From Aphanomyces cochlioides (Eukaryota; Oomycota; Saprolegniomycetes; Saprolegniales; Verrucalvaceae), in contig JAHQRK010000014.1 in assembly GCA_019828595.1 (NCBI GenBank), positions 496,001 to 560,000 of the forward strand: a stretch of 64,000 nucleotides of DNA. Direction: 5' to 3'. Position 1 is the stretch's first letter. Every line of letters starts with the position of its first letter. Below the pieces are notes generated by a model. It had not been told where the DNA came from. It did not search any database and saw only the letters and a program-made list of their open reading frames with translations. Both the position numbers and the translations under genes were made by a program. Positions 21,804 through 33,760 of this stretch are shown one piece after another.

Positions 21804-23295
21804 TCACTCGTCGTCGTCGTGGTCATTGTCCGAGAGATCATCCAAAGGCTGCAGCACATACTCGACTTTTTTCGGAGGCTGGTATCCCAGCACGGACGAT
21901 TGTGCAGCATCGGGCGTCGACTAGACCACAATTTTATGACACAGACAATGCCAGTATACATACCTCTTCACGACGAATGCGGTGGGTAGCGCCACCACGA
22001 AATGAAACTTCTGATATCTCCTTGTCGCTTAGCGTGGCATTTGCTCGAAAGTAGAGACTGCCATTGATATTGAGCAGGCTGTGTACATTTTTGCCAACGC
22101 GAAACATATCCGTCGAGGTGGCTGAGCACGGTAGAAGCAAACAGCACTTCACTTCAGTGGATAAACCTGTTGCAGCGAGTTGCTGTCGATGCAGGCTCGG
22201 AAGTCGGCCCAAGTGCGTGTAAATATTTACAAGTTCATCGAAGTCACGCTTCTTCGTCGTTGCACTGGACAGTCAAAATCATTCTTCATGAAGGAGTGGA
22301 CGGGCGTACCAGGAAGCTGAGCGAAACTCCAGGAGCTCACCAAAGCGCCGATTGAGTAGATGACCATGAAGGACCGACCGCCAGATCATATCCAGATCAT
22401 TAACTGGGAAGAAATATGCCTAAATGAACGATCATATGGCGTGGCCAAGACGAATGTACAAAAAAGCCATCCACGTCTGCATTTTCCATAGCCGCATGAG
22501 ACCGCTTTGTCGGCCGAGATTCTGTCGTTGATGGCGGTGATGGAGACGACGGAGTTGACGAAGTTGTGGGCAGTAGTTTAGACTCTGCGGTTGCCTGGAA
22601 AACAAATTTCAACTCAAATTCAAAACGAAGGCATACCTTGTCGATGCTTGCTGTGTTGAGCACAGCAACACGGTGGTGTGCAAACTTACTCAGGGAAATA
22701 TTCAAAAGCTCTACAGATGATGATATTTAAGCAGGGGGTACAGCGTACCGATCATGGACTTTTGCATCACTTGATTGTCAAAAGCGACCCAAAAGCGAGG
22801 TTCATTTCCGTTGGAATCGGTGGGTGCAATCTTGGTTCGATTCGTTAGAGCTGGAATGCGGCGTTCTGTGTACGCGCCGTCCCCTTCGTCGCCTGAATCA
22901 TAATACATATTTTCCTCATCTTCATCATCTTCCTCATCTTCGTCGTCATCCTCTTCGTCCTCTTCGTCTGAAGGGGCATGGTGATCGTCACCGCCGTTAA
23001 TGACTGTGTCCAGTGTTGGCAATACGATGGGAGCAGGGGCGTCTAATGGTATCGTTTGTTCTTCATTGTCTGCCTCATTCGGTGCATTGCCATCTCCATC
23101 GTTTCCATCTTCTCTCGTTTCTTCAAGCTCATGCCAATCGTTCTCACACAACCAGTCCGACGCAGCCTCAACATTTCCATCACAAATGTCGATCTAATAC
23201 ACAATTTTTCACATGCAATACGGGGAGATATTCACTACCACACGTTGCATGATGTCTTCAGGGACGCCAGGAAATATCTGTGCGAGAACATCCAT
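21804..23295 (-). CDS. CUE-domain protein with acidic region, function unknown
   Basis: The minus-strand ATG at 23295 starts a CUE ubiquitin-binding domain: LAQIFPGVPEDIMQRV then, after an intron, DICDGNVEAASDWLCEN. A very acidic region (runs of Asp/Glu near 22910-22980) follows, then PRFWVAFDNQVMQKSMI. Next comes LLNISLSKFAHHRVAVLNTA, a Ser/Pro linker, VNDLDMIWRSVLHGHLLNRR, FRVGKNVHSLLNINGSLYFR, and an acidic end at the stop, 21804. Introns of about 38-62 nt join these. Only the CUE part is recognised. CUE domains bind mono-ubiquitin and help ubiquitin handling or trafficking. The later parts may be a distinct domain I cannot name. Confidence 0.6.
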
Positions 23296-23363
23296 ATTGT
23301 GACCCACCGAGTTTTGCGCCGTAGCTGTCGGAGAGGTTTGCGGTGATGGGACACAACTGCTGA

Positions 23364-23785
23364 ATGAATTATCCGGATAAAAAAGACATGCATTCTACAG
23401 AATTGTCTAGTTCGGCGCCATTTTTCAAATTTCCTGACTTGCCTGGCGACGTATGGCGAAGAACTGCGGACAGAAAAGAAAGGCACGTATTTATCGGCAT
23501 ATATCTTCCCGAAGAGCCTTATGGTGATGCGACTTCATTTGCTCATGCCTCTTCTAGTAGTTATATGACGATGTCCATCAGGTGGAACTGGTTGACTTTT
23601 TTCATTTGTCACTCGACAACCACAATTCAGCTCTCATTAAGTGTTTTTCATCAAGATCGTGTTATCCCAAGCTCATTGTCATAGAGCCGTTGCTATCATA
23701 CAATGCATTATATTCGGAGAAAACGAGGAGTGAATTGTGGTTAGCATTGGATATTGTACGTTGTACAATCGCTTCTGTGCGATGA
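23364..23785 (+). CDS. Possible small gene, poorly supported
   Basis: Two plus frames (23364 on and 23582-23785) have protein-like stretches such as FIGIYLPEEPYGDATSF and VELVDFFHLSLDNHNSALI, which could be exons of one protein. I could not place a GT-AG intron that joins them in phase. The remaining space to the kinesin-II start is AT-rich promoter. It may be a decayed gene or chance ORFs. Confidence 0.25.
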
Positions 23786-23935
23786 TGATCACACTTTTTC
23801 ATGAGTATGCTTTATCGCGAGTCAAATGTTTTTCAAACATTTGATCGCGTCTGTTGCCCATCGTCGTCGTCGTTCCTGAAACTGTAAGTTTCACCTTGAA
23901 ACGTCGTATCCAAGCCACAAAGCAAAGACAGCACT

Positions 23936-26630
23936 ATGTCGAAGCCATCCAAGAGCGATGAAAGCGTACGTGTCATGGTGCGTATTCGCCCCATGAGCAC
24001 AAAAGAGAAACAAGATGGACGGCAAGTTGTCACAGTTGCTAGCTTCGAGCGCGCAGAAGTTACAATATCGAATCCTGCTGGGGCAGCCTCCGAACCGCCG
24101 AAAGCATTCACTTTCGACGCTGCCTTTGGCTCAGAGTCCACTCAACAGCAAGTATATGACACCGCTGCCACGGCTATCGTCGAAGCAGTCATGGATGGCT
24201 ATAACGGCACAATCTTTGCCTACGGCCAGGTATGCATGGTCGTTTGAGCTCAATCTCACAGCTGTAAATAGACTGGCGCGGGCAAGTCGCATACGATGGA
24301 AGGGTATCCAGATCCTCCTGAGCAGCGCGGCATTATACCAAACTCCTTCAAGCATATTTTCGACAAGGCGAGGTTTGCATTTTAGCTCCCACTAAACTCT
24401 AACGATTAGGTTGCTATTACCAAGAAGAAGCAAATTCTTGTTCGTGCATCCTACTTGGAAATTTACAACGAAGAGATCCGCGACTTGCTATCAAAGGATC
24501 CACGTGCGGGCCTTGACCTGAAAGAGGTAAAAATGCTAGTTTCACATTGCGCCTCACTGAGCTTAGAACGTGGATTCTGGTGTTTACGTCAAGAACTTAA
24601 CGGCACAAGTGGTAAAAGACGCTGCCGAAATCGATGCTGTCATGCAACAAGGTACAACAATGAGATTGTATACAACTGATGAAATTATCGTAGGCAAGAA
24701 AAATAGAAGTGTTGGTGCTACAATGATGAACCAAACGTCTTCACGTTCCCATTCGATATTTACCATCGTTGTGGAATGTCTGTCGGACGGCATTGACGGA
24801 AAAGACCATGTTTGTGTCGGTAAATTGAATCTGGTAAGAGGAAAAGTCTAAACCTCAATGACTTGTTATATGCAGGTGGATTTGGCTGGTAGCGAGCGGC
24901 AATCCAAGACAGGAGCGACTGGTGATCGTTTACAAGAAGCAAATAAGATCAACTTATCGTTGTCGGCACTGGGAAACGTCATTTCAGCTTTGGTCGACGG
25001 CAAATCCAAACATATTCCTTACCGCGACTCCAAACTAACGCGATTGCTGCAAGATTCATTGGGTGGAAACACGAAAACTGTAATGATTGCCAATTGCGGC
25101 CCTGCTGACTATAACTACGAAGAAACTCTGACAACCCTGCGGTAACATGCTCAACTGAGAGGAAATATTTCTAATGTGTTGGTTAGATATGCAAGCCGAG
25201 CTAAGCAAATCAAGAATAAGCCAAAAATTAATGAAGATCCGAAGGATGCGATGATACGAGAGTTTCAAGAGGAAATCGAAGCGTTGAAAGCTAAACTTGC
25301 ATCATTTGCAAATGGTAACGGCGGCGCTGGCCCTGGAAGTGCTGTAGTCCGAGAAGAACCAAAAATTGAAGTGGTGGAAAAAGTTGTTGAGAAAGTTATT
25401 GTCGAGAAAGGCATCAGCGAGGAAGAAGCGAAAAGAATTGCTGAAAAAGCGAAGAAGGAAATCACTGATGTTCGCAAACAAGCTCAAGAAGAGCTCAGTG
25501 CCGCTGCTAAAGACAATGCTCTTGCCGAGCATCACAAGAGAGAAATGGAGCTCAAGCTCGAAATGGAGCAGAAGCAGCAAGAAGAGATGGAAAAACAGCA
25601 ACAAGCTCTTACTATGAAGTTAAAAAATCTCGAAGCAAAGCTTCTTGTAGGTGGCGAGATTATGAACAAGGCAGCGCAACAAGGTGATCACATTTCATTT
25701 GGCAACGAGTGACCAGCAACATAGAGGATGAACTCCGCAAAACAAAACTTGAGTTAGAAGAAAGAAAGCGTCAAGAGCTCAAGCTCGCACGTGAACTAGC
25801 CGAGCGTGAAGAAGCCAATTTGATGAAAGAAGAGCAGGTGCGAGTTTTGCATGTGTGTTTTTTGCACTCACCGACTGCAGTACCAATCACTCCAAGAAGA
25901 GGCAGAAGCCAAGACGAAAAAGCTGAAGAAAGTTTTCAATAAGGTCAAGGAAGTGCTTGCCGAGATCAAGCAAATGGAAAAAGCTCATGGACGCGTAAAC
26001 TTTATGCCTCATTGACACTCGTCGAATCATGACTTTAGGAACGAGAAGATTTGCTCGACACAATTCGAGAACTTACCGCTCAGCTCAAGCTCAAGACTTT
26101 AATTTTGGAGTATTTCATGCCTCGAGAAGCTGCAACAATGCTAGAAAATGCGGCTCAATGGGATGATGAAGAAGACAACTATCGTCTGGATCATTTGGAG
26201 CTATCTGGTATTGTTTATTTGCATTCAAGAACCGTCTGACTTGTGCGTAGGAAATGCTCTTCGTCCACGACAGCGTCCCGCGTCTGCAAGCGGTCAACGT
26301 CGTCCTGAAACAGCTTCAGAAAAATCTCGCAAGGTATCAGGTTCCCGCAACATGACACTGACAGATTGCTTACAGAAGTATGCATCGGAGGAAGACACTC
26401 AAGCTGAAATGGAAGTGCACATGGAAAGAAATCAATATTTGGTGTACACCTCGGATGAGGAAGGTGACGGGTACGCGCTTGCCGAGGACAAAATCGTGTC
26501 ATCTACGGCTGCAACCAAAGAACGACCCAAGACGTCGAAGAAATCGACAAAAAAGACGAAAGAAGGCTCGAGTAAGCGTCCCGAGACGGCCAAAAAACGA
26601 TCAACTGAGAAGCAGCGAGAAAAGGCTTAG
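23936..26630 (+). CDS. Kinesin-II motor subunit (KIF3/FLA10-like)
   Basis: ATG at 23936. The motor reads [28 protein letters not shown] across intron 1, [40 protein letters not shown] and [16 protein letters not shown]. The neck [22 protein letters not shown] followed by [15 protein letters not shown] is diagnostic of kinesin-2 KIF3A/B. A charged coiled coil follows (Glu/Lys/Gln-rich, about 25350-25940), then [13 protein letters not shown] and a basic Ser/Lys tail to the stop at 26630. About nine short introns were seen. Kinesin-II drives anterograde intraflagellar transport as a heterodimer with a KAP subunit, so this organism should make flagella (zoospores). Confidence 0.92.
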
Positions 26631-26707
26631 GATGAATCAAGATCCACCGATACAGACTAAAAATATGAGAGGCGTCGATTCAGCCAGTTTGTAACTCAAG
26701 TCAAGAC

Positions 26708-27148
26708 TTAGTTATCCACGTCGAGCTTACGAAGTGAGAACAGAAACGCGTTGGTCGAACGTGACTCGACTGAGCTGTTCAGTGGTGCGCATCGTGGTGC
26801 GATCGACACATAGTGGGGCAATACTTTCGAGAGCCTGCATCTGCTTGGCGTGAAAATCTTTGCATGATTGAGCTGCCTTAAAGCCTGACACTTGTTGCGA
26901 TGACATTCTCGCACCAGCGACCAAATTCAAGGGGGATATTCCTAGTCAACAGTCAGAGTGCGCCAATGGCTTGCAGTACCGACGGCTTGAGCGCAGGTGA
27001 ATCCGGAAGAGTCCTTCATCACGCTTTCAAGAGCCAACTGGACAGTGCCTTCGGGGCAAAATTCGAGGAAATTGTCGTCTCCAGCTGCAGCCTCAACAGG
27101 GGGAGGGAATGCACAAAGCAAAAACACAACGATCGCTTGCAGCTTCAT
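26708..27148 (-). CDS. Small secreted Cys protein, weakly elicitin-like
   Basis: The minus-strand ATG at 27148 gives a clear signal peptide (MKLQAIVVFLLCAFPPPVEA). One intron with GTACTG donor and GACTAG acceptor (about 26973-26934) joins the second exon. The mature protein has about four Cys (FCPEG, GFTC, QSCKDF, APLC). The first segment (ALESVMKDSSGFTC) and the C-terminal half resemble elicitins in length and helix pattern, but two of the six elicitin cysteines are missing. It is secreted by sequence; sterol binding or an interaction role is not shown. It ends about 80 bp after the convergent kinesin-II stop. Confidence 0.6.
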
Positions 27149-27281
27149 GCCACAGTGACGGGTGCAATTTACAAAATGCATGCAACTCATTCATTACGAC
27201 TCCTGCCGTAGAAATCGACGTCACGCTAACCTAAGGCTTCTACGAAGGCTTGTAAAAGACTTAATGGACAAGCCCATGGTT

Positions 27282-28560
27282 TTATGGCCTTGGAAATGCC
27301 GTGCGTGGCGTGTCGTACGCATGGAGGACGATCCCTTGATGCGTATTATATCCACGGGGACAAAGTATAGATTTGATGGCATCGAGGACTTGGTTGCCAT
27401 ACTTGATAAGCGTACACTCGAGCCAGACAGCATGCCGCTTCCAGTAGATTTTCTTGTCGTCGCCGGCAAATTCTTTGGTAATGGAGGTCCATTCCGTCGC
27501 GGGTGGCAATTTGAAGAATAAACTGTCACACTTAAGGATATCGCCGGGGATGCGGTACTTGTAGTACATGTAGCCTTGGTTGATATCGCCAGGCAAACCA
27601 TAGTACATGGCGTAATGAATGCCAACGGGAGGATCGGCGGGTAAGAGTGGCTCGTAGAGATCTTCGCATGGATTCTCCATTGAGTCATCAAGGAATTGCC
27701 AATACTCTGTGTTTTGAAACTCGGGCGTCGCGGGACCGAGGTGCTTGACCAGCGTGTGACGAATGTTGTGGTTGGCCACGGCGGCGCCATAAGCATACAT
27801 TTCGACCATCCAGTCTTTCTGAAGTTGTCGTCCTCTGACGGTGAAGTCGCAATAGTTGTCGATCATGCGCAGCCAGTCGTTGCGAGTCAAGATGTATGGC
27901 GTTCCTGCGGGCTCAAAGTACTCAAACGCGTCAGGAGATGACACGTTCTTGCAAGGAAGACCATCGCAGACCAAGTTGAGGATCGTTCGATTGTAATCAT
28001 TGAACCAACGGCCACCAAGGAAGGCTTTCATGTTTTGGGCCAACGCAATACCATCTTTGACTGTGTCGTTGACGTCTTCAGCGCGCCGCACGGTGTTGTT
28101 TTGGTAATACTTTCCCCATTGTTGGCCTTGGTTGATCAAGACGGGCTTGAAAAGCATGTAGTCAGCGTCAATAAATGCAATGGCGAGGTTGTCCTTCTTG
28201 GCAGCATTTTGGAGAAAGTCGCGCATGCCAAATGGTTTATTGTACGCAGTGTAGTGCTCTGTGAAGTTGGGACTTGTGTATTGGGCATAGTCTTTTGTGA
28301 AATGGAGTCGAAAGTCCGAGTAGAACGTCGGTTCCTGCTCGATCCTGGCTCGTTTTTCATCGCTGCACCCTGAGATGAGCTGCGTGAGGGGTCCAACATG
28401 ACCAACTCGTGTCAACGACAACTGAAGGCTCGACGAGAGGAATTGCCTGAGCTTTTGATCGCAGCCCGTGCTAAAGACGAGATGGACGTGAGTCTTCTCG
28501 TCGTATCCGAGAGGGTTAGGCAATGGCGACTGGATGGTCGCGGCAAGGTCGCTTGTGCGA
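27282..28560 (-). pseudogene. Glycosyltransferase copy 1, 5' end separated by Copia
   Basis: The minus frame ends at 27282. It matches copy 2 (36149-37468) and has the same FIDADY metal-binding motif, WGKYYQNNTVRR, GLPGDINQGYMYYKYR and a terminal QGIVLHAYDTPRT. The family looks like the Hyp/Ser-O-glycosyltransferases (HPAT/SerGT-like) of the secretory pathway. The apparent start is only a TTG; the frame runs unbroken into the Copia LTR at 28566, so its 5' end lies beyond the retrotransposon near 35391-35450. Across one copy of the target duplication, a hydrophobic segment is in frame with the body. However, a TAG precedes any in-frame ATG, so the copy appears broken even without the insertion. 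Confidence 0.8.
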
Positions 28561-28565
28561 TTACC

Positions 28566-28748
28566 TCTAGAAGGGAAGTTGGAAAGTGAATTAGATGGTT
28601 AACATGAAAGCTAGCTAGGCCTAGTGTGAATTCTGTGGTCTTCGTCTGTCTTCGTTTGTCTTCTGGAGTCTTCTGGAACAAGTTGCTTTATAGTTAAGAG
28701 ACCTTTCTCGAATGTGAAAGTTGAGATTACATTCTAGAAGTCTCAACA
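28566..28748 (-). repeat. 3' LTR of the Copia element
   Basis: 183 bp. On the element strand it starts TGTTGAGACTTCTAGA and ends CCTTCTAGA. Compared with the other LTR it has a 1-bp insertion at two places and lacks 11 bp (CGCAATATACA), plus at least one substitution. Confidence 0.9.
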
Positions 28749-29930
28749 TTCCCCCTAATTGAAACTTTCTTCTTCGATGTAATGAGAGAGAGGGGTCATG
28801 ACTTTCGAGAGATGCTCTTGAAACTTTGGTCGAGGCAATGATTTGGTTAGTATGTCAGCAAGCATTTCGTTAGTGGGGCAATAGTCGATCTTGATGATGT
28901 GCTCGCGGACTAAGTCTCGAATGAAGTGATGACGAACATCAATGTGCTTGGTTCGTTGTTGAAGGGTTGAGTTTTCAGCCATCTTGATTGTACTTTGGTT
29001 GTCTTCATAAACGATGATGGGTAGTTTGACAGAAAGCTCGAGTTCTTCAAGCAATGACTTGAGCCATAGTGCTTCTTGTAGTCCATAAGACATGGAAATG
29101 TATTCGGCTTCGGAAGTGGACAAAGCAACTATGTTTTGCAGTTTGGATTTTCACGAGATCAAACACCCGTTCAGGAGCAGAAAGTAACCCGAGGTGGATC
29201 TACGAGTGGTTGCATCATTGGCATAGTCGGCATCGACGAATAGCTCAATGAGATAGTCGGAGGAGTCTTGCTTGGTGTAGCATATTCCATAATCTTTCGT
29301 TCCTTGAAGGTAGCGGAGTACACGCTTAGCGATGTGTTGATGTTCTTCTTCAGGGTTGTTGAGGTGCCGTGAAAGCAATGTAACAGTAAAAGCGATATCA
29401 GGACGCATTGTCGACGTGAGATAGAGCAGTTCGCCCACCACATTGCGAAATGGCAACGAGGGTGTAGAACTGGACGATCGGAAAGAGGCTTTATGGCTGT
29501 CCTGAGGTGTTGAAATTGGATTGCAGTCGCAAAGCCATGCTTAGCAAGTATGTCCGAGATGTATCGGCTTTGGTGCAGTAAAATGGAACCATCCTCAAGG
29601 CGTTTAACTTCGATGCCGAGGCAGTAGGTTAAGGTTCCCAAATCCTTCATGGTGAAGCGAGCGGATAAGGCACGCTTCGTGGAGTCCATTAAGTTTGAAT
29701 GTGTGGAAGTCGTCGACATATACGCCCACCAAAACTAAACCTTGGGGTGTACGTCGGAAGTAGATGCATGGATCAGACTTAAGTTGTGTGAAGCGTTGTG
29801 ACTTAAAGTAAGTATCCAATGCAGAGTTCCATTCACGGGAAGATTGTTTAAGTCCATAGATGCTCTTGTTCAAACGGCAGACAAGATGTTCTGAGCCAGG
29901 TTGGACATATCCCGGAGGTTGTTTCATGTA

Positions 29931-31332
29931 CACCTTTGCCAGATCAAATTGACTGCTTGGCATACCAACATGGCAATCCGGATAAAAACTTTTCTCATAA
30001 TACATTCGTATTTTAATATTCAAATCAATATGATAAATACACAAATCAACATGAAAGCTTGCCACGATCAGCTCACACGAAGGCAGGCGACGTCACTTTA
30101 CAATACACGAATGGCAAGAAGAGCCCCCATCGACCCAGCAGCAAAGTCACGTGTTTTACAATCATGGCGCGAAGGACGAAATTGGCTTCAAGTAGCAATT
30201 GACAACGGCATGTCAAGCTCAACAGCTAGACGAATCGTATCGAGTCAACGAACGGATGTACTGCCGCGTGGTGGGAAGCGAGCTCAGCGTGTCAAGGTGA
30301 CGCCAGCCGTTCTCGAATCACTTGAACGATACATAAACAAAGACTGCACGTACACGCTTGAAGCAATGAAAGCGATGATCGAGGCTGAGCACAATGTTGT
30401 TTTGTCGACATCCACCATCAGTGCCAAGTGCCTGGGAATGCTTTATACGGTGAAAAACGTCCGCATTGAACCAACGACATGTAACAGCGAGAGAAACAAG
30501 GATCTTCGACGCGACTTTGTTGAGGAATTGCGCCGCCACTACGAAGCGGACGCCTTGGTCATTTTTCTTGACGAGACAAATTACAACTTGTACTGCAAAC
30601 GCACAAAGGGTAGAGCCAAAAAGGGTCAACGAGCGACGGTTGAATTGGCGGCCTCAAAGGGTCCGAATCTGCAGCTGCAATGCGCCGTTGCATCGTCAAT
30701 TGGCTTAGTTCATTACAAAATGGAGGAGGGTAGCATCAAGCAAGCTCAAGCTGCGACTTTTATTGAAGAAGTTTATCAAACTGCCAAGTTGAGCGCGTCG
30801 TATGCAAACGACTTCAATGGGAAGACCATTGTGATTGTCCTCGACAACGCCCCAGCTCACTCCAGCTTGGAGAATCTCGTCGTCCAACATGACGATATGG
30901 TCCTTTTACGCTTGGCGCCGTACAGTCCGATGTGCAACCCAATTGAAGGGTGCTTTAGCGTTTTGAAATCCCGAGTGAAGTCTTACCTTGCTGACCACAG
31001 AAGCCGCCAAATCATTCGCGACTTCGACTTCACGTACTGGTGCCAACAGCGTATGGCTCTTCTTGAAGACGCTGCATCGTCGTCGATCGCTTGCATCACA
31101 CCCGTGATAGTCCAGACGTTTGTGCTTCACTGTGCTTCTGCCCACGAAGCAGCTCTTCGCTTCGAGGACATGCGCTGGGGAGAGTGATTCATATTGAACT
31201 CTGCATTTTCCATCTTGATCTGCATATTTCATTTCGTTTCTTTTGTTATAAAATAAAGTCGTTTTTTTTCGTTTTTTTATCTCGAGAAATCAGGTTGATG
31301 TCCTAAGCCGTCAACTTGATCTGGCAAAGGTG
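29931..31332 (+). mobile_element. Tc1-like transposon nested in Copia RT
   Basis: 1402 bp flanked by TA (29929-29930 and 31333-31334). Inverted ends are CACCTTTGCCAGATCAA on both sides, extending to about 29 bp with three mismatches (29931-29959 and 31304-31332). One intact transposase is inside, opposite in strand to the Copia genes. The fine preservation of ends and frame suggests a late insertion. Confidence 0.92.
30111..31187 (+). CDS. Tc1-like DDE transposase
   Basis: The frame is open from 29901, but the region before 30111 includes the terminal repeat; MARRAPIDPAAKSRVLQSW at 30111 is a natural start (about 358 aa). An earlier ATG at 30051 is possible. An N-terminal HTH (NWLQVAIDNGMSSSTARRI) is followed by a winged-helix-like region. 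The core has FLDETNYNLY (first Asp), VIVLDNAPAHSS (second Asp) and LAPYSPMCNPIEGCFSVLK (Glu), with 33 residues between the last two. The family cuts and pastes at TA. Unlike elements 1 and 2, it has no accessory ORF. Confidence 0.9.
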   Translation: MARRAPIDPAAKSRVLQSWREGRNWLQVAIDNGMSSSTARRIVSSQRTDVLPRGGKRAQRVKVTPAVLESLERYINKDCTYTLEAMKAMIEAEHNVVLSTSTISAKCLGMLYTVKNVRIEPTTCNSERNKDLRRDFVEELRRHYEADALVIFLDETNYNLYCKRTKGRAKKGQRATVELAASKGPNLQLQCAVASSIGLVHYKMEEGSIKQAQAATFIEEVYQTAKLSASYANDFNGKTIVIVLDNAPAHSSLENLVVQHDDMVLLRLAPYSPMCNPIEGCFSVLKSRVKSYLADHRSRQIIRDFDFTYWCQQRMALLEDAASSSIACITPVIVQTFVLHCASAHEAALRFEDMRWGE

Positions 31333-31640
31333 TAGAGTGTTTCCTGGAGGTTTCCGTTGAGGAAAGCAGTTTGCACATCCAAGTGGCAGATATGCATGGA
31401 ACTCATCGCAGCAAGAGCAAGTAGGAAACGAATGCTCGAAGTGCGGATTACAGGAGCGAACACTTCAGTGTAGTCAACGCCAGCAACTTGAGTGAAACCT
31501 TGAGCAACAAGGCGTGCTTTGTAGCGTGACAAAGTACCATCAGCAGCGTACTTCTTCGTAAAGATCCATCGGCATCCAATGGGTTTACGGTCAGGTGGAA
31601 GTTCACACAGAGTCCAGGTGTTGTGTTGCATCAATGAATT

Positions 31641-33758
31641 CTATTCGGCATCGGTAGCCTTAATCCATTCATGTTTCTCTGGTGAAGCATGGGCTTGACG
31701 TATAGTCGAAGGTAGCCCGGTTGATTGCAAGGCTAAAGCAACGAGAAGTCGATGTTGCTTGCTCAGTTGATGTTCATCAACATCAGAGTTTGCCTCAGGT
31801 CGAAGGCGAAACAAACTGAGTGCCAAGGACTCAAACTGTTCACAAAGCGCATCTTCGTCGAACGAAGTCGAGTCTGTCGACGCCGGAGGAGGCATCATGA
31901 CGGGAACAAACTCAGGAGTGACAACAGGAGTGTCCGTGCGAGACATTGGTCCTTGTGAAGGTGAGGACGGCAATGGGATGTCCGCAGGAGATTCAGCAGG
32001 TGATTGTTGTGGAGCAGGCTCAACACAAGAAGGCGTGGAGTCATCGAGTGGTTGCGGAGGTGTGTTCTCAACACGAGACTCGGAAGTGTCAGCTTCAGTG
32101 ATGGAAGGTGTGGGAGGTGTGCTCTCTATTGGTCTTGTCGTTGGTGTTAAAGTGTCAACCAACGTGGACTGAGGAACGTGTACAGGAGGCACATTGTAGC
32201 GAGGATTGCTGCGACGGATGCGAGTCGAACGTCTTGGAACGATCGCAGTTCCTTCATTTGGAGCGGGTATGGTAGAAGCTGGTGGAGCTGCAGGTAGTGC
32301 TAAAATCTCATCTCTTAGAGACAGCTCGTCATCATCGTCGATCTCATCAATGAGTTCAGAGACGGGTGATTCATCAGCCGACGGTTCTTCAGTAAATAAA
32401 CTCGTGGTTTCATTAAAGACGACATTACGACTGACGATGATCCGTTCTGGGCTTGAGGTGTAAAGACGATAACCTTTGACGTTAGGCTCGTGACCAAGAT
32501 ACATGGCACGTATCGTCTTGGAAGCAAACTTGGTTCGTTGATGCGATTCAACATGCGCATAAGCTTCACAGCCAAAAATACGCAGATTACCAAGATCAGG
32601 CTTAGACTTCCATAGTTTCTCGAAGTGTGTCATACCAGGAGTGGACGTTGAGTATGTCCGATTCCGTAGGTACATTGCATGAGACACAGCTTCGGCCCAA
32701 AATCGCAAAGGTGCTTTGCAGAAGTGAAGCAATGACCTTGCACATTCGACGAGAGTGCGATTCATGCGTTCACTGACACCATTTTGCTGCGGGGTATGCG
32801 GAACGGTCGCATCGTGTTGGATGCCATTCTCGAGTAAGAACTCGGAGAATAAAGTCGAGAAGTATTCACCGCCATTGTCGGAACGGCGACATCGCACAGG
32901 TAGATCGAATTGAGTGCGGCAATAGGCAGTGAACTCCTTGAAGCATTGGAGAGCATCCGACTTGTTCTTGAGAAAGAACACAAAGCTATAACGCGAATAA
33001 TCATCGGTAAACGTGATGAAATACCGAGATCGATCACGAAGTGCAGGATGACGCATAGGTCCACAAATGTCCGAATGTACTAAAGCAAACGGTTCCGAAG
33101 TTGTGGAGATAGAGCGCTTGGGGAAGGGTAAACGAGACTGCTTCCCAGCAAGGCAGCTTTCGCAAAAAGCATGTTTGCAGTCATCAAGCTCAATGCCATC
33201 AGTGTATTGACACGTTTTAGCAGTATACTTCACACTAATATGACCAAGGCGAGCATGCCAAAGGTCAGCTGGAGTTGGATAAGCGGAAGTTGTCAATAAG
33301 GACAAACCAACGTGAGGAGTGGAAGACGACTGAGTTGGGAAAGGGTTTGCAATGTCGAGGTAGTACAAGTTGTCGCGTTTGAAGCCTTGAGCATACACAA
33401 CTTCTTCGCGAGTAATGTAACAAGCATTACGCTGGAACTGAGAGTTGAATCCTCGATCAGTTACTCTCGACAAGGAGAAAAGGTTGTACTGTAGGTTCGG
33501 AATGAACAGTACATCTTGGAGAGTGACAGGAATGATACCGGTGGGTGTGTTCATCTCAAGTATGACAGAACCGGTGCCTGCAATCGGCATGTCACTTCCA
33601 TTGGCAGATCGAACTGTACCCTCAAATGGTTGAAGTTCTTTAAACCATGCAACATCGTTGCAGAAATGATCCGATGCGCCAGAGTCAAGGATCCACGCAG
33701 ATGACGAAGCGGGAGACTCGAAGGCATTGAGAGTATAGTGAGGCCCTAACGTCAGCAT
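31641..33758 (-). pseudogene. Copia protease and integrase part of pol
   Basis: Protease motif WILDSGASDHF near the start. Then the GAG-pre-integrase HARLGH, integrase core HSDICGPM, FTDDYSRYSFVFFL, RSDNGGEYFS and TPQQNGVSERMNRTL, then a Pro/Ser-rich linker. An in-frame TAG at about 31641 separates it from the RT start (QHNTWTL...RWIFTKK), which continues in the same frame beyond the stop. It would encode aspartic protease and DDE integrase of a cellular retrotransposon. Confidence 0.88.
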
Positions 33759-33760
33759 GC

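Larger units (their letters stand above)
28755..31634 (-). pseudogene. Copia reverse transcriptase and RNase H, broken
   Basis: RT starts at 31634 (IGCRWIFTKKYAADG, FAPVIRTSSIRFLLALA, HLDVQTAFLNG) and is cut at 31333 by the Tc1-like element. It resumes at 29930 (MKQPPGYVQPG, SIYGLKQSSREW, GVYVDD, the RT active site). A frameshift near 29690 and another near 29480 follow, then YLTSTMRPDIAFTV and SRYL-type motifs. RNase H is at 29123-28755 (STSEAEYISMS, YEDNQSTIKMAEN, KHIDVRHHFIRD, DILTKSL). Removing the insertion plus one TA rejoins the RT frame exactly, so insertion came after a coding-competent stage of that exon. Confidence 0.85.

Noticed and set aside
23557..23581. 25-nt GT-AG intron joining the two small frames
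   Set aside because: Splicing there leaves the second exon in the wrong phase and hits a stop at once.
28035..28373. 112-codon plus ORF repeated at 36715-36377 minus
   Set aside because: It is the antisense shadow of the two glycosyltransferase copies; its identity only reflects their conversion tract.
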